Shown here one piece after another: positions 43,169 to 56,798 of a stretch of 64,000 bases of DNA. The translations under genes and the position numbers were made by a program. Under the pieces are notes generated by a model that made no database searches, was not told where the DNA came from, and was given only the letters and a program-made list of their open reading frames with translations. This stretch comes from Polytrichum commune. Lineage: Eukaryota > Streptophyta > Polytrichopsida > Polytrichales > Polytrichaceae. Numbering within the stretch: position 1 is the stretch's first letter; each line of letters starts with the position of its first letter. The DNA lies in contig OX485804.1 of the NCBI GenBank assembly GCA_950295325.1, positions 56,420,001 to 56,484,000 of the forward strand, given 5' to 3'.

Positions 43169-46100
43169 TCATTTTTTGAGGTCGAGATGGTGGAGAGTGT
43201 TGCCAAGTGCGTCATGGAACTGGATATGGAGTGCCTCTGCCGCCATGGACACAGATATGAAGCCTTGCCCGTCATGTCCAAATTGGAGGCCATCTTCCTC
43301 AGTGCCCTCATGGAGTCCTTGGAATGACTTTGAACCTCCTCCACTTGTGATGAAATGGACATCACTGCATATAGTTACAAAGTGTTAGCATAATGTGAAA
43401 ACGAATGGCATTAATTTCATAAATTCCTGTGGATGCACAAATGTTTTATCAGAACTACTTTAAATTTCTATGAGGATAGGTTGAGACTTTGAAAGGGGAG
43501 ATCCGCCCACTAGTTACAGATGGGCCAGTTGAGTTTGAGAAATGACCAGTTCAAGTTCTAGACCTTATCACTGATTATTTTAGAGGAATCTAAAGAATAT
43601 GGATTTAATTAATAAAGGAAAACCGAAAGATATCAACATGTAACCAGTTGGACTTGGAAACAGTTGGATTTCAAACGATTGCGCCCGAAATGTCCTGGGC
43701 AGTGGGATGAGAGGATGAGAATGTAATAAGGTCCTCATGTGGGCCTAAAACATAAATTCCTAGCACTGCACCCACTCCTCTTAGGATATATACCATGTCA
43801 TTAACATATGAACCTAGTAATAATTAACCAATTATGAGCACATCGTCTAATCTCTTTAAAACACATTATGGATTTTTCTATGTCCATTCTAGATCTACAC
43901 CTGACCACACACCCCTCAAAACCTAGGTCGCTAAGATTCAGCAGACTAGACTGGAAACCAAGTACTTCTACTATACATGTCCTTGTGAATAAACAAATAA
44001 TAGGCCTATTACAAAAAACCATTTTTCTGTAGTGAAGCTGGAATCTTCATTAACGTATGATGCTATCGAACAACTCATATCCATATTCATGTGACATGTA
44101 GTGGTGGGCCTAACTTCAAAGGTAGACTAAGAAGATGGTTCCAAAAACTCGTGATGTGCAAGACTGTCAAAGTTCAATGCGTCACACGTGAATGCTGGGG
44201 CCACAAATTGTACCTGTCAGTGCGCTTGATATACTCCAGGCAGTGGTCATGGCCATTGATGTACATATCCACATTGTGACTCTGCAAAAAAGTATATCAG
44301 ATGTTCCCAGTTAGCAAAAGGTCAGTGTTCGTTAGGACTCGGATTGAGCATGGAGAAATGTGACTTTCAAATCCAATTGGCACCTGTAAAACAACCATGA
44401 CTTGCACCATGTGGAGCTTGGCTACTGTCAGTTACCAGATGTACAGTATATGGCTAGAGGGCAGGGAGATTACTTTAAGATATGTCAGTGATTATTTTTT
44501 GTTGATTTTTCATGTTCTCCAACTCCTACCGACTATATTTACACACTAAAACTTGAGTTGCATTAACAAATCAACATTGATTGAAGCATCAACAAAAATC
44601 GGATTGAAAATTGAATCTCCCCTAATTTAGTTGTGGTTATTGGAAGAATATGATTGTTGATTCCTTAACTAAGTACATAGGCCCTCCCAATTGTTATATC
44701 AATCAAATATAGGGGTCTAACTAGAAGAGAAACCAAATTAGGCCCACTTACGGTAGAAAAACCGAAAATGATGAATGACCACTATTGGTGCACTAGACTA
44801 GAAATAGAATAATTCTTGTGTGGACCCCAAATGGCTAAATGTAAAAAGTAGTGGCCCGAAAAGGATGCAGTGATAAGTGAGATGTAGTGATTGGTCAGAT
44901 AGATGTTGTTTCACACCATTTGCGATCACTATTGCGTGCCATTGAGTTCACCGTTCTATGTGCATTCATATGCAAAGTAGGATATTTTGATGCTCAAATT
45001 AAGAAAACTCTACTATACAAGTAGGAGGTTTGACTTACTTGCCTCTTTGAAAAACTGAAATTGATTATCTATATGAAACAACATTATGAAACAACTTGCA
45101 CACCTCATCATTTCCTCTACTCCATCTCTGAAAATGTTCCACAAATTTCAAGCCACTCTTTCTCACCAAATCAGTTTCTTTTCACTGCTTTCAGTATATC
45201 TACATTAACTTACCTTCTTCAGTTATGTATATGCTCAAATTAAAGATAGAGGCTAAAAGCAAGAAACTTACATCTAAAATGGGAAGGACTTGGTCCACAA
45301 GTTCCTTAGTATCGCCATGGCGTCCCAGACTGCGGATCGTGTGATGTCCCACAACAATCTTCCATGTTGCTGTGGAATTCTCCAAAGCAAAGCTCAAACC
45401 CTGGTACAAAAACAAATATTCAGTGTAAATTGTTGTAATCACAATTTCTGAGGAGTATTTCAAGACCAACCAGAAAAGAATTGTGATATCGGGCTGCCCT
45501 GAGATGCTTCAGTACATAGAACTTTCCAGTACCCCATAAAGGGAAAGATCATTGTTTCACAATGTTAACCCTCCACTACAGTAGGTAGTACTTCAGGTGG
45601 GCCGTGGTACTATGGAATAGAGAAGAGTATTCTCAGAATCTGATTAATGCAGCACAAAATACATGTAGAAGACTAACCTCCAGTTGAGACTTAAGGTACT
45701 CCGCTCGATCTCCTATTCCTCTCCAGTCAAATGTTCTCTTTGCCACTGGGATCCAATAAGCGTCTACAAAAGGGGTCGTGTCTATGAAGAAAAATTCCAC
45801 GAATTTATCGCAAATTCCTGCACATGTCAGATGGTTTCCTTTCTAAGATGGTAGTATTGTATAGAGCCCATAGACCTCAATAACAAACAAGTATCCAATC
45901 ACTTTTGGGGTTATTGGGTTCAACATGGCTCGTATCAAAGAATACGAGGAAAATTGCGCCTTCACATGACAACTAAGAATCAATTGATCCAACCAATGAT
46001 GTCAATAGTGCAGAAGGACATCTATTTACCTTTGTAAGCAGGACCACATAGAGATTGTTGTAATTGGTAAGATCGTTGACAAAACCAACGCTCATCCCGT

Positions 46101-49100
46101 TGAGGTAAATGGGGACCAAGTTGTGTTAATGTATCCCCCAAGTAATCATGATTGCCTAACACTGCAATCGAATAAATGAATCAATCCAACAAAAATTACT
46201 CAAAATTTAGAAAGGTGGAATTGCCCTACAATTACATCCAAAAGGTAGATGTGCCTAATTTACTTACTTATCTAAATCAAATGCCTATATGAGTGGTATG
46301 TGGTCATATTGACTCCAAGGATGGATACTGCAAAAACATGTGTTGAAAAGAGATTGGACTACATGCTCAAAATATAATACCCATTCTAGCCTCAATAATC
46401 AACATAATTGAGGGGACCTATATGATCATTTCGTGAGCAAGAGAATCTTCACTTCGATAACAAACAAATTGCTAATACGAGCTCCAAAAATTATGAGGAA
46501 AGTGACTTTGACCTCGATTTACATTTGCTAACCATCTTGTACTAATCACGTGTTTCATATCCTAGGAAAAGTGGGCTAGGCTGAAAAGTAACAATTTAAG
46601 ACCCATCTCCCTTATCATGCTATTCTATTTACAAGAGTACAAAAAGTCTTGCTTTTCAAATCTTATCAGCTTAGATGAACGTAGGATTGTTATTTGACAG
46701 TCTGCTAATTAGAAATATTGAAGGATGGGTTACCTGCAAACCATTGTGTTCGTAAGCTATCAGCTGTATATACATCTGAAAATGATTTTGCAAATTTTGG
46801 ATCAAGTGGTCCTGTCAAACCATGCTGGTAAAAATTGTCGCCAACAGAGATGACAAATTCGATACCCAGCTGTTGTCCAACCCTTCCCATCTGCACACCC
46901 ATAAAGCCGTCAGTACTCTGACAATGCTCACTCATATCCCAAAGTCAATATCATAAAGAGATATCAATGATTCGCGTGTGACTTTTGGTTTTGTGTACAG
47001 TTATGCCCACGACTTTGAAGGAATTGATTTCTTGATGGAGGTAGTGAGAAAATATTTTTAGAACACAAGACATTCAACATTGGTACCCCATCATGAACTC
47101 TACTGGAAGGCCGGCCAAGAGTAAAAGACAAGCTTCGGATTCTGATAAACGAGTAAAACTAAAATCTTCTTGAAACCAAACAAGAGGTCAATGTCAGATG
47201 CATATTCCGTACTACCTAGATGTTGCTTCACCCCTAAACACTTCAAAAGGAGATAGCTTGCAAAAATGTCTAGCTTGTTGGGAACACCATTTTGAGTTAC
47301 ATAGTGCTCTTAACTTTTGATTGGCGATGTGATTATTTTACAAGTGTAACACAGATACATAGTAGGTGTTCATTAGAGTATTAAAAACACGAGTTGGCAA
47401 AACATTTAACAATGTACCTCTTAATGGTAATCCACACTAATTACACATTTTAGTGTACTAGGAAGAATGGGTCAATTGTTCACTTCCCCAGTAGTCAACC
47501 TATTTGGGATTAGATAACCTCTTGGGGTTTTCCCAGTTGATTATGTGGAAGATGTAAAATTGACCTCATTTTTCTACAAGTCAGTTGTACAACATTTCTT
47601 GAGCAATGCATTTGTATTACAAGAGATTGATGGGGATGCCAGGTAGATACCTATGTGATCTTTTAAATATTTTATAACATTGCGTGTGCTTTCAAGTCAT
47701 AATCAATTACCATATAATAATCTTATTCTAGAAAGGAATAAACTTCTATAGTTGATATACCTGTTCCGCGACCTTGGTTTGGTTGTATGCACCCTCCCGA
47801 CCCCAGTCGCCAACCACTAAGAAATTCAATGGATACTTTTTTTCTTCAGTGGGTTGGTTCCATGAAAATTTGAGGTTTCGTGTGTGCCACGAAACTACAC
47901 ATCCCAAGCAGAACCCAATGAGGACAGCTGCAACCGTCTTTGTGGCAAATCTCCATCTCCTTCTATTTTCCTCCTCATTTTCCTGAATTCACTCTTCTTC
48001 ATGAGTTCACTTCATGCTACATATGTAGCAAGGTAACTAAAAAATACATCCATTTACAAGAGACTGAACTAAGTTCTCACTTTTTGTCCCGTTTTTGTAA
48101 CTATTCTAGGTTTAAACAATCATCATAATTATAGGGGAATTATAAGATCACTCAACAAGTTAGAACATAACGCTACTTAGCGATGTAGACCCTCTAAATA
48201 TAACGTGGGATGATGTTCAGTCTAAATTTGAGTCTTTATGTGCAGCTTTTCAAACATCCCATTGTTATATTCTGAGGGCCCACGAATGAAAATTGCACAT
48301 TGAGTAATGTTATGAAAATCTTCACTACGATAAATAAATAAGATATTCACATAAACGCTAAAAAGTGTGAGGAAAATGGTTACAATCTCAATTTGAATTT
48401 CCTACTTATCCAAGCGCGTGGTTAATGTCCTAGGAGAATTAAGTGCAGAGCTAAAAAATGTCCATTTAAATCCACTGACAATGGATGTCTTCAGAAATAT
48501 TCTGGAGCAAAACTTATTCTTTATTTCGAAAAATATTATTTAATTGCTACATAATCATTTGAGCAACTCAAGCAAATTAAGAAAATAGAAAATCTAACCT
48601 AAATGTTCCTGCTCTGTTCAGGAGGACCTCTAAGAACCACAAACTATTACGACATTTACTCTTGAGTACATTTCAGATCACTCATCATTTCAGGGCTCTC
48701 TTGTACTGACTATATCTGTGTATGATCTTTTGAGGGGTTAAGGTTTTGGAAAACATTCCTGTTGATATAGATGACAAAACTCAAACTCAGTAAATACAGT
48801 GCTGACTACCAGGTGAGCGATTAATAGGTGGGTAGTGATTTAAAAAAATGTTCAAAGATCTGAATTGCCCTGGTTAGCCAGATCATCTCTTCGAAAAGCA
48901 TTTTGAGATAACTGACTAGACACTTTAGGGCTATCTCTGTATATCTTTCAGGGCACGATAAAGTAATCAAGAGGAAGGCACAGAGAGAACCGATTCTGAT
49001 TCGGGATGGTCACTCACATCACTGAAACCTTGATGCAATGAAAGGGTAGCATTGACGAAATATTATAATACACTCTGATCAGCAACCTCGATCACCTCAT

Positions 49101-49145
49101 CCCTACCAACTTATTTGGACTCTCCAAAACTAACAATATCGATTC

Positions 49146-49198
<53 letters not shown>

Positions 49199-49421
49199 GC
49201 TAAATTTTGTCTGTCAATTTCTCTTGTGATGTCGAAGGTGTTAAAAAGCAATGCATACCCACACTCAAAAGACTTAGTAAAAAGGTGGCATAAACTGATC
49301 GAGGAAGACAGAACTACTACAGACTTGTTTGATTACAGGCAATGATTCGATTGAGTACCTGAACGGTATGCAAAAGCCCAACCTCTTCATCCTGTATTGG
49401 CCTCGCTGCCCAGGTCGCCAT
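43169..49421 (-). CDS. Purple acid phosphatase (metallophosphoesterase), 8 exons, complete
   Basis: Hydrolyses phosphate monoesters at acid pH with a binuclear metal centre. Exons in coding order: 49359-49421, 47761-47982, 46734-46890, 46030-46161, 45678-45817, 45272-45400, 44214-44281, 43169-43364. They join in phase to 368 residues, in line with small plant PAPs. All five metal-binding blocks are present: GDWG (79-82), GDNFY (112-116), GNHD (150-153), VVGHH (254-258) and GHDH (291-294). A conserved TSGGGSK follows. The N-terminus is unusual. A short acidic/Arg-rich tail ([12 protein letters not shown]) precedes one hydrophobic segment, about residues 34-53 ([20 protein letters not shown]). 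This fits a signal anchor with the catalytic domain in the secretory lumen or outside. Exon 1 is chosen because its ATG, phase and donor fit, and it is the least certain exon. Confidence 0.92.
49148..49195. repeat. (CT)24 microsatellite in PAP intron 1
   Basis: An uninterrupted CT run on the plus strand, in the first intron of the phosphatase gene. Confidence 0.95.
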
Positions 49422-51570
49422 CTCCTAATTCCTCACCTACAGGATCAACAACCTCCACTGACTCAAAATGCGTGATATGGCGTCCCGGGCCTCAGTGGCA
49501 GTATAATAACCTCATACTCTCCGGTGCATCATATAGACACCTCTCGAGGTATAAGAAGTATTGTAAGCTATAAGCTTGGGAAATTGCTGTTCTGCGAAGT
49601 ATTCTATTCTTCCTGCAGCTTGCAGGGTGTGTATGTCTGCTGAAGGCCACTCTAAGTTAGCAGTAATGACCCTGTGAACAAGCAAAGTTGGAACTCAGGT
49701 TTGATCTGCTCTGCAAGCGCGGTTATGAAAAACGTAACAGGATTGTTGGAGAAAACGCCCCATGGGTTCCATTAGAAGCACGAATCATCATCGGAACCTG
49801 TCTTCATGTGCAAGGCGGCATAAAGGAAAGGAATCCGGAATCAAAAGGTGGCATCTTCCACGGATCCCCTCAGAATATCCCACCGCAGGTACTGACTAGC
49901 TCATTCAGTAGTACCCGAAATGAAATCGAAACTAGTATTTTTTCTGACAGAATCTTATTTTCCTCCGGTTTTGTATTAATTCTGTCTGTTGGTGATGTGG
50001 CAGCAGACCTGCAAACAGCTGGAGGCGACTCTCATCGAAACCCATCTCCAGATAATATTTATGAGGAACAAAAAGATTTCCTACTAGCCTGCTCCTGAGG
50101 AGGTTTAAGAATTAAGATTGACGGAAAAAAAATATTACCCACACTATTTATTTATTCACAAATAATATTCATTTCCTTACTGCAGACTCCATTTAATTAC
50201 TTGTTTATCTACGAACAATTATAAAATTCCTTACTGCAGACTCTGACTCTGTAGTAGGCTGTATGGGTATTATATTATTACAGAGTCGACGAGATATGGG
50301 CGACTGTGTGGACACGGAATCCTTGCTTTTATAGCACACATCTCTGGCTTTCTGGAGTCGTCAGTCACGTCGACGCAACGTGATGATGTTGCAGCAACGA
50401 GTAACTAAGCAACTAAGTAATCAGCAAAAGCAGCATACAGCTCGATCGATACAGTAGCTGAGTACGATCATCGATCGAGATTCATTAGTGAGTGCTGCCC
50501 GGTCACAAACAAATTAGAGGCTAACTTAGCTACAGGGACAAACTCGTCAAGAACGAAAATTTTCCATGTTACGAGATTAGTGCCAGTTTCTTCTGCTTCG
50601 TCCAAGTAGTAGTACCATAGCCCAAAGTTCACTCCAAGAAACTCAACAACGTCATCAGCATCATCTTGAAGCCACCTTATGTAGCCACTTAAGTCAACAT
50701 GTTATACACTGGTGCTAACATCTGCCGAAGATGATGCTTGCAAACTGCGAGGAAAAATACTTACTAAAGCAGAAGGCACCATACAGTAGCCAAATATCCT
50801 CTTCACGATTCATCGATTCAAGAAACCTCCCTGTCTGCTTAAAAGACACATTACCGCCCCTTCCAAAGGAGATGATGATCAGAGCCAGAGTTCAGATTGA
50901 CTTTCACCTCTCAATATGGTTTGGTCGGGAGGTTACGAGACCTGCCTGCAGCGAATGAACTACCGAAGTGAATTAAAGGTGTAAAGAACAGTGAAAATTG
51001 AAAGAGGAGCGAGCATACCACGGAGCACCTGCCAACTAGCCACGAGCTTCAACCGACAGCACCGGAGCATGCACCAGCGATGCTCAAAAATCGCGTTTCA
51101 GCACCGTTTCATGAGCGGCAACTTCGAGTACACACCTACGGCAATGGGATGGAAAGTGAGATGGGATGGGGTGCGCGGACGATCCCGGGAGGGGAGTGGT
51201 GATGGAGGCGAGAGATGGTGTAATGAATCCTGGAGAGGTCGGAGGAGGCGTGAAGGGACAGGGCACTACGGAAAGCGGAGGGGGAGGTCCTTCGGGCAGC
51301 CTGCCCGCCTGCCTGCTGAAGCCTCACAAAACGCGGGCGGTCGGCACCCGGGCAGGTGGTTTGGGGATAATAAGTGTATTATATTTTTTGGCGTAGCACA
51401 CGCCTGGTTGCATCATTTGGGTGTATTTTAAAAGGCTGTTTGGGGCCCCTTCCATGCCCCTTTAGGCTTTCGGTTTACGGTAGCCTTGTCAGCTCACGTA
51501 AAATGCCCAAAAATATGGCTCCGTAAATAACATGGTAACATTTGGTATAGGATAATGCATCGAATGATTT
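49422..51570. other. 5' flank of the phosphatase gene
   Basis: The region upstream of the phosphatase start is less AT-rich than the sequence beyond it, with a GC-rich patch at about 51120-51370. Plus-strand frames of 136 and 146 codons (49688-50098, 50991-51431) show no recognisable domain and are not called. The phosphatase promoter and any 5' untranslated exon should lie here. Confidence 0.45.
50326..50333 (-). promoter_or_regulatory. TATA-box-like sequence upstream of the phosphatase gene
   Basis: On the minus strand the sequence reads GCTATAAAAGCAAGG, a good TATA-box match about 0.9 kb before the start codon. If used, the 5' leader would be long or contain an intron. Confidence 0.35.
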
Positions 51571-51654
51571 GGGCGAACCAACCCATACACTAGTTCCTTG
51601 TTGGATGCCTAAACCCTTGCCTCCAAGGAACCAGTGTACCGGTTGGTTCACCCC
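51571..51654. repeat. 84-bp foldback element, copy B
   Basis: Inverted copy of the element at 9407-9490, about 92% identical by eye. The arms GGGCGAACCAACCCATACAC and GTGTACCGGTTGGTTCACCC pair almost perfectly around a central TGGATGCCTAAACCC loop. Confidence 0.75.
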
Positions 51655-54600
51655 AGCCTGCATCGACACACGTAAGTGCTTCCAAGAGGTCAAAAAATTC
51701 GTTGAGCTGCAGGATGCATGTGTTTGTGAGGGACATGAGAAGTATGTGGAACCGACAAGCGCGGGGTGTGCATGGAGCCTTCACAATATAATGTTGAGAC
51801 ATTGATTGATAGCGTGGAGAGGAGAGCTCTCTCGGATTAATTGGACTACCATTTTCTCCTTGGTCATGCCATTCAAAGATCCGGGAGCATTCGAATGACT
51901 ATTATTGTAAATGTTGTAGATGCCCTTGGTAGATTGATCATTAACATCAAATAATATTTCTCCCTTGACATAGGATATTATATTGTGAATGGTTTGACAC
52001 CCATAAATATAACAAATCATTTTTAAGACTTTGGTGAGGCCTTGTCAAAATTATGTATATGGGTCCCACATCAAGCCCCTTTAGACCTATTAATGTTATA
52101 CCTTGAAGATGTAAGTGAGCAGTTTTGACTAGACTCAAATTTTCAACAAATGGATATAGATACAAGCAAAGGGAAGAAGTGTTCCCCAAATGTGTAGTAT
52201 TTTTGCATGTTAATAGCTACACCTTTTCAACCTATTGCTATGGGTTACAAGTTACTATGGCTAGAAAATACTCATGACCCACTTTATTTTATGTGTATGA
52301 TCTATATTAAGATGGCTCACAAATACATAAATATTATTGTCAAAATATAGAAGAACGCGATATCAATAAAAAAATGATATTGAACTTCTCAATCCATAAT
52401 AATTCATGTTCATGGGAGGGGGGGGGGAATCAATTCAATAATATTACTAGTTATGAACATATCGTACCGTGGGCTCAAAAATAGCATGGGACAATCAAAT
52501 CTACACTAACCAAAATTATCATGGTATGACAAAATTATAGTGGGCCACAACAATGGGTGCGGAAGGTGTACCTTCAGATCCGAATTTGATAGTCAAGTAT
52601 CTACATTATTTATGGTATTTAGTGTCACTTACAAGTTACTCTTTGGAGTTTCTCAAAGCTATAACTTCTCACTATAGATTTCACTTGTCACCAATAAAGC
52701 TTAAATAGACTATATGGACAATATACAACGTAAATGACTTTCCTTGGCAAAAAGTTATAGCACTCCGTAACTCCGCATAGCAAGTGACATTGAACACAAT
52801 AAACAATGTACTGAGCTGTCCATATCTTGTGCATGGTACTCAATGATAATTGAAGTAACTTACATGTGCCAAATATTGAGCAAGGTCTCCATCCTTATCA
52901 ACTTGCCTTCAAGTTGTGTACTTATGGTTTGATGATGACTGGTGTGGTTTTAGGGCCAAATTGCCAAAACAAAGACTACAAATTGGGGACGCATTTTGAC
53001 AACTACACTAATTGTCCCAATTAGTGTGTATTACTACCATAGGCCGATAGCAAGTTCGGCAGAAAATAAATAAAAATATTTCAGCCTTAATTTTTTGAAA
53101 ATTATTGGGTTAGATTGTTTAAACAAAAGGAAAAAAAATAGTCATCAAGATGTCTAAATATTAGGAGATTTGGTGCATTGGAACATCTCTATTTAAAGTC
53201 GATAGCTCACATGCATTAATAATACGACATGCCACACACATTCGTTGTGGCATTCACGCAGAGTCGACATGGCATTCACACGTTAGGTAGTGAACCCTCT
53301 CAAATCCAAGAGTGTAAAATGGGGTGGAACACGTAACTGGTTTGCTCATGCCTCTTAGCCATGCTTGCAAATTCTCAAACAACCTTTACTAGACATGAGC
53401 ACAAAATGACAGAAAAAAAACTTGTTTTACAACCATGATTAGCACATTGAGATGGCTTGACCTAAACCCTAAATGTTAAGATCACATACTGAGCCATCAT
53501 AAATGAATGAAAAAATAGGTACAGGGCGTGTAACCACATGTAGGATGTGTTATGACCTAAATGAATAAATAATTATATAATTATTTGCCAAACTTTTCAT
53601 AAATGTTTTGACGGACCACCCAAGCATATTTCTTAGATTAAATTGATTCTTGGGCATTTTGTGCACAACCTACTATCAACCAATAATATTTAGAGTTACA
53701 CATTACAGTAATGTCTTACTCATGAGTTCAAATTTTATTAACAAAAGTTCAATAAGTTTTCAAACATTGTAAATGACTTTGGCAAGTGAAGTATGACATT
53801 CTCATTAAAAAGTAATGCGAACTTCAAATATTGTAGGTTATTAGCAATTTGAGAAACTTTTGCCCAGTAGTTAATAATTAAAAAAAACTAAGCAATCCGT
53901 AAAAACAAATATAATTTTTTTGGCAAATATGTACATGTAAATTTATTCATTTAGGCACGTACTATATCTTACATACAAATGCATGTAATGTAACTTATTT
54001 TTTGTTCATTCATGACTTTGGATTGAGCTTATCAATACATTAAATTTCCTAAAGTCGAAGCGTGTCGATGATTACTTTTCTTTCATGTAGGCCGTCTCAC
54101 CCCATAATTTATATTTAAAATATACTTAATTAGTTTGAATTACTTTATGCCCAACCTACTATTAGCCTATGGTAATAACATGCACTAATTGGGATAAACC
54201 TCGGATACACAACTCCCGTAATATACGTAGGGGGCATCGGCATTAATCGGCTTAGGATGGCTTTTGTAAAAGTTATATCAAATTATACAAAAGTAAAAGG
54301 ACCCAAAAGTTGGGTGAAGATCAAATTAAATAAAATGAGATGTAGAGAAAGTTGGGTTGCTATTTTTTAATAAAAAAATAAAAAACTCCACAACGTATAT
54401 AAAGAATTGAAACGTCTTTTTTACCCTGTTTTAATTGGAGTAGTTGCCTCCAATTAAAATTAAAAGTCATTGGAAATATTTTATTTATAAATAAATATGA
54501 AATTTTATTATTAAAAATCCCCAAAAGTTGGGTAGTTTGGCCTACAATACCTATATTTAAAATAACTTGTATAAATAGGGTTGTAATGTAATTATTTTCT

Positions 54601-56783
54601 TCAAAGAATATCCGTTTCCTATATATAATTACATTTTTGGATTCCTTATTAGAAGGGCTATAAGGGTGTCTTGCATTAAAAGAAATTATATCACTCAAGA
54701 TTGGACTAAAATACATTATAAGTGATTATAATTAGAGCCTTATAATATAGGAGTTGCATACCTAGGTGATAGGCAGTGTATTAGGGTCATCCACACTTGT
54801 ATTTCATTGAAATTGAAAATTGCGCTTGGGCCCAACCTTTTTATCACTTATTCCCGTTGGATGTACAACCCTCGCGAATATTAAGGAGAAACTTGTAGTA
54901 ACTTGCAATGCAAAGTGTGGCCCACTTTATGGCTTGTTTTTGTTATTGACTATTTTCAAATACCATTAGAGAAAGTGCTTGGCATGATGTAGGGTACGAT
55001 AGAATCAAAAGATCTCATGTTGAGATTGGCCATACCTACTTGCTTGTGTACCTACCCAATGTAATGTATTGTGAAGCATGATACCAAAACATGTAGTTAT
55101 ATTTCATGCTTTTTTGTTCACCATTTTTTTGGATGGATTGGGAATATATTTGAAATGTCAACATGCCTTTTAACCCCTAACGTCCCATGAGACCCACGTG
55201 GTCTCGGGTTCGGAGGTAGTAACCCTTACCATAGGTTGGAGGACCTTTTTTTTATCAGAGAATATTCTTCATGGGGAGTGCTCAAGGTTTACTTTATGAT
55301 GATGTTTTGAAAAGTGGATTTCCATTTCCCATGTTGTTTGTGCTTCTACATTGAGCTCATGGCCAATCTCCCAATTGGTGACTAGTTACCCAACCAAATC
55401 ATGAACTATGTATCATGAACTAATTCCGAGGTAATCAAATTGACTATGTATACATGATAAAAAGATAGAAACATCTATTGACTTTGATAGGGAAACTAAT
55501 GTTGTCTTCATTTTATGAAGTTTCTCTTGAGAGTTTGCTTTGAAAATGCTTTCTCAAAGCTCATGAACTTATATAGAAGGTCCAACCGTGTGGATGTGAC
55601 TTTGTGTCAATAATTTGCTTCATGAATGTTCCATAAAGCAAGCTTACAAATCTCACATTTTGAATTATTCTCTAGAATACATTAAGGTTAACCACTGATG
55701 TCCCATATGTACATATTTTTGTGTAAATGATTGGATTTTGAAGGGTATATGCAGATACAAATGAAATCATTTTTGCTCAAACAATTATGAAGCAACAATT
55801 GAAAGAGAATCGCTTTTGAGAAAATTGGTGAATTGTTCTGAAAGAAACTATCTTTTTTTTTACAATAATGAACATGCTCAAAATCATTGTGCAACTAGTG
55901 AATGCAACATAGACAATATCCTTGAAAAATGCAAGCTCCCCATTTCCATATCTCATTTTGTACGAAGAGAAGCAACCCAAAGCCATGTAGTCTTGATATC
56001 TATTATCAACAACCATGTTTCTTTAGGAGTTATAGGTCCAAAGCCTTGCCCATCACAAGGGCTTTCAAAATAACTTTTTTTTGTGCTTGACACCTACATA
56101 AGCGTAATTTAAGCCAAATATGATCAACAATAAGCATAAGCTAATGCATGCATTTTGTATATTGTGATCTTTTGAATATATATATATATATATATGAGAG
56201 TTGAATTTTGAATCATGGATAGATGCAAATAGGGTAGTGTTGGATTTCTTTCCTTATGTATATTGGATCGACATTGTCATGTATTAATTTTCAACTATTG
56301 TCAAAGTATTGGAATTTACTTGAACGTGGTTCATATGCAAAGTTGCACTTTATTTCAATTTTACATGAGTTGTTTACAAAACCAAAATCTCAACTCCAAT
56401 TGAACATCATAACATCGGGTTTCCTTTGTATAACAAAAACAAAATCAATGTCCAACCACATGGATGTTATGTTTACCTCATCATCACCATATTGTATTGT
56501 GTGAGAAATTGCACTAGTGTCATTAATAAGTTGTTCAATTTGAACATTTTATTTCTTTCACAAGAAAAGCAACGTCCCAATCAATGTGAGAACCGCAGTT
56601 CACATAAAAAAAACATGATTAATCACACAAATATTATGTCTAATGATGTTATGGTGTTTGTTCAATGTTGACATAAAATCCTTCACATTAAAAATTCAAA
56701 GTTGCCTACCTAGTTTTAAGCCACGGACTTTATAAGTAAGCTAAAGCACAAGCTCCCCATATTGCACTTCGTGGGATATTTTA
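51655..56783. other. Long AT-rich intergenic region
   Basis: No supported gene in about 5 kb. A G-run lies near 52416-52425, and a TA-repeat at about 56179-56194. The reading frames present are short and carry no recognisable motif. Confidence 0.6.
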
Positions 56784-56798
56784 TTTATAAATCGAACA

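Noticed and set aside
49688-50098. 136-codon plus-strand open frame upstream of the phosphatase gene
   Set aside because: No recognisable motif. It lies in the probable promoter/leader region of the opposite-strand gene.
50991-51431. 146-codon plus-strand open frame
   Set aside because: It is a Gly/Arg-rich translation of a GC-rich patch with competing frames on both strands. No domain seen.
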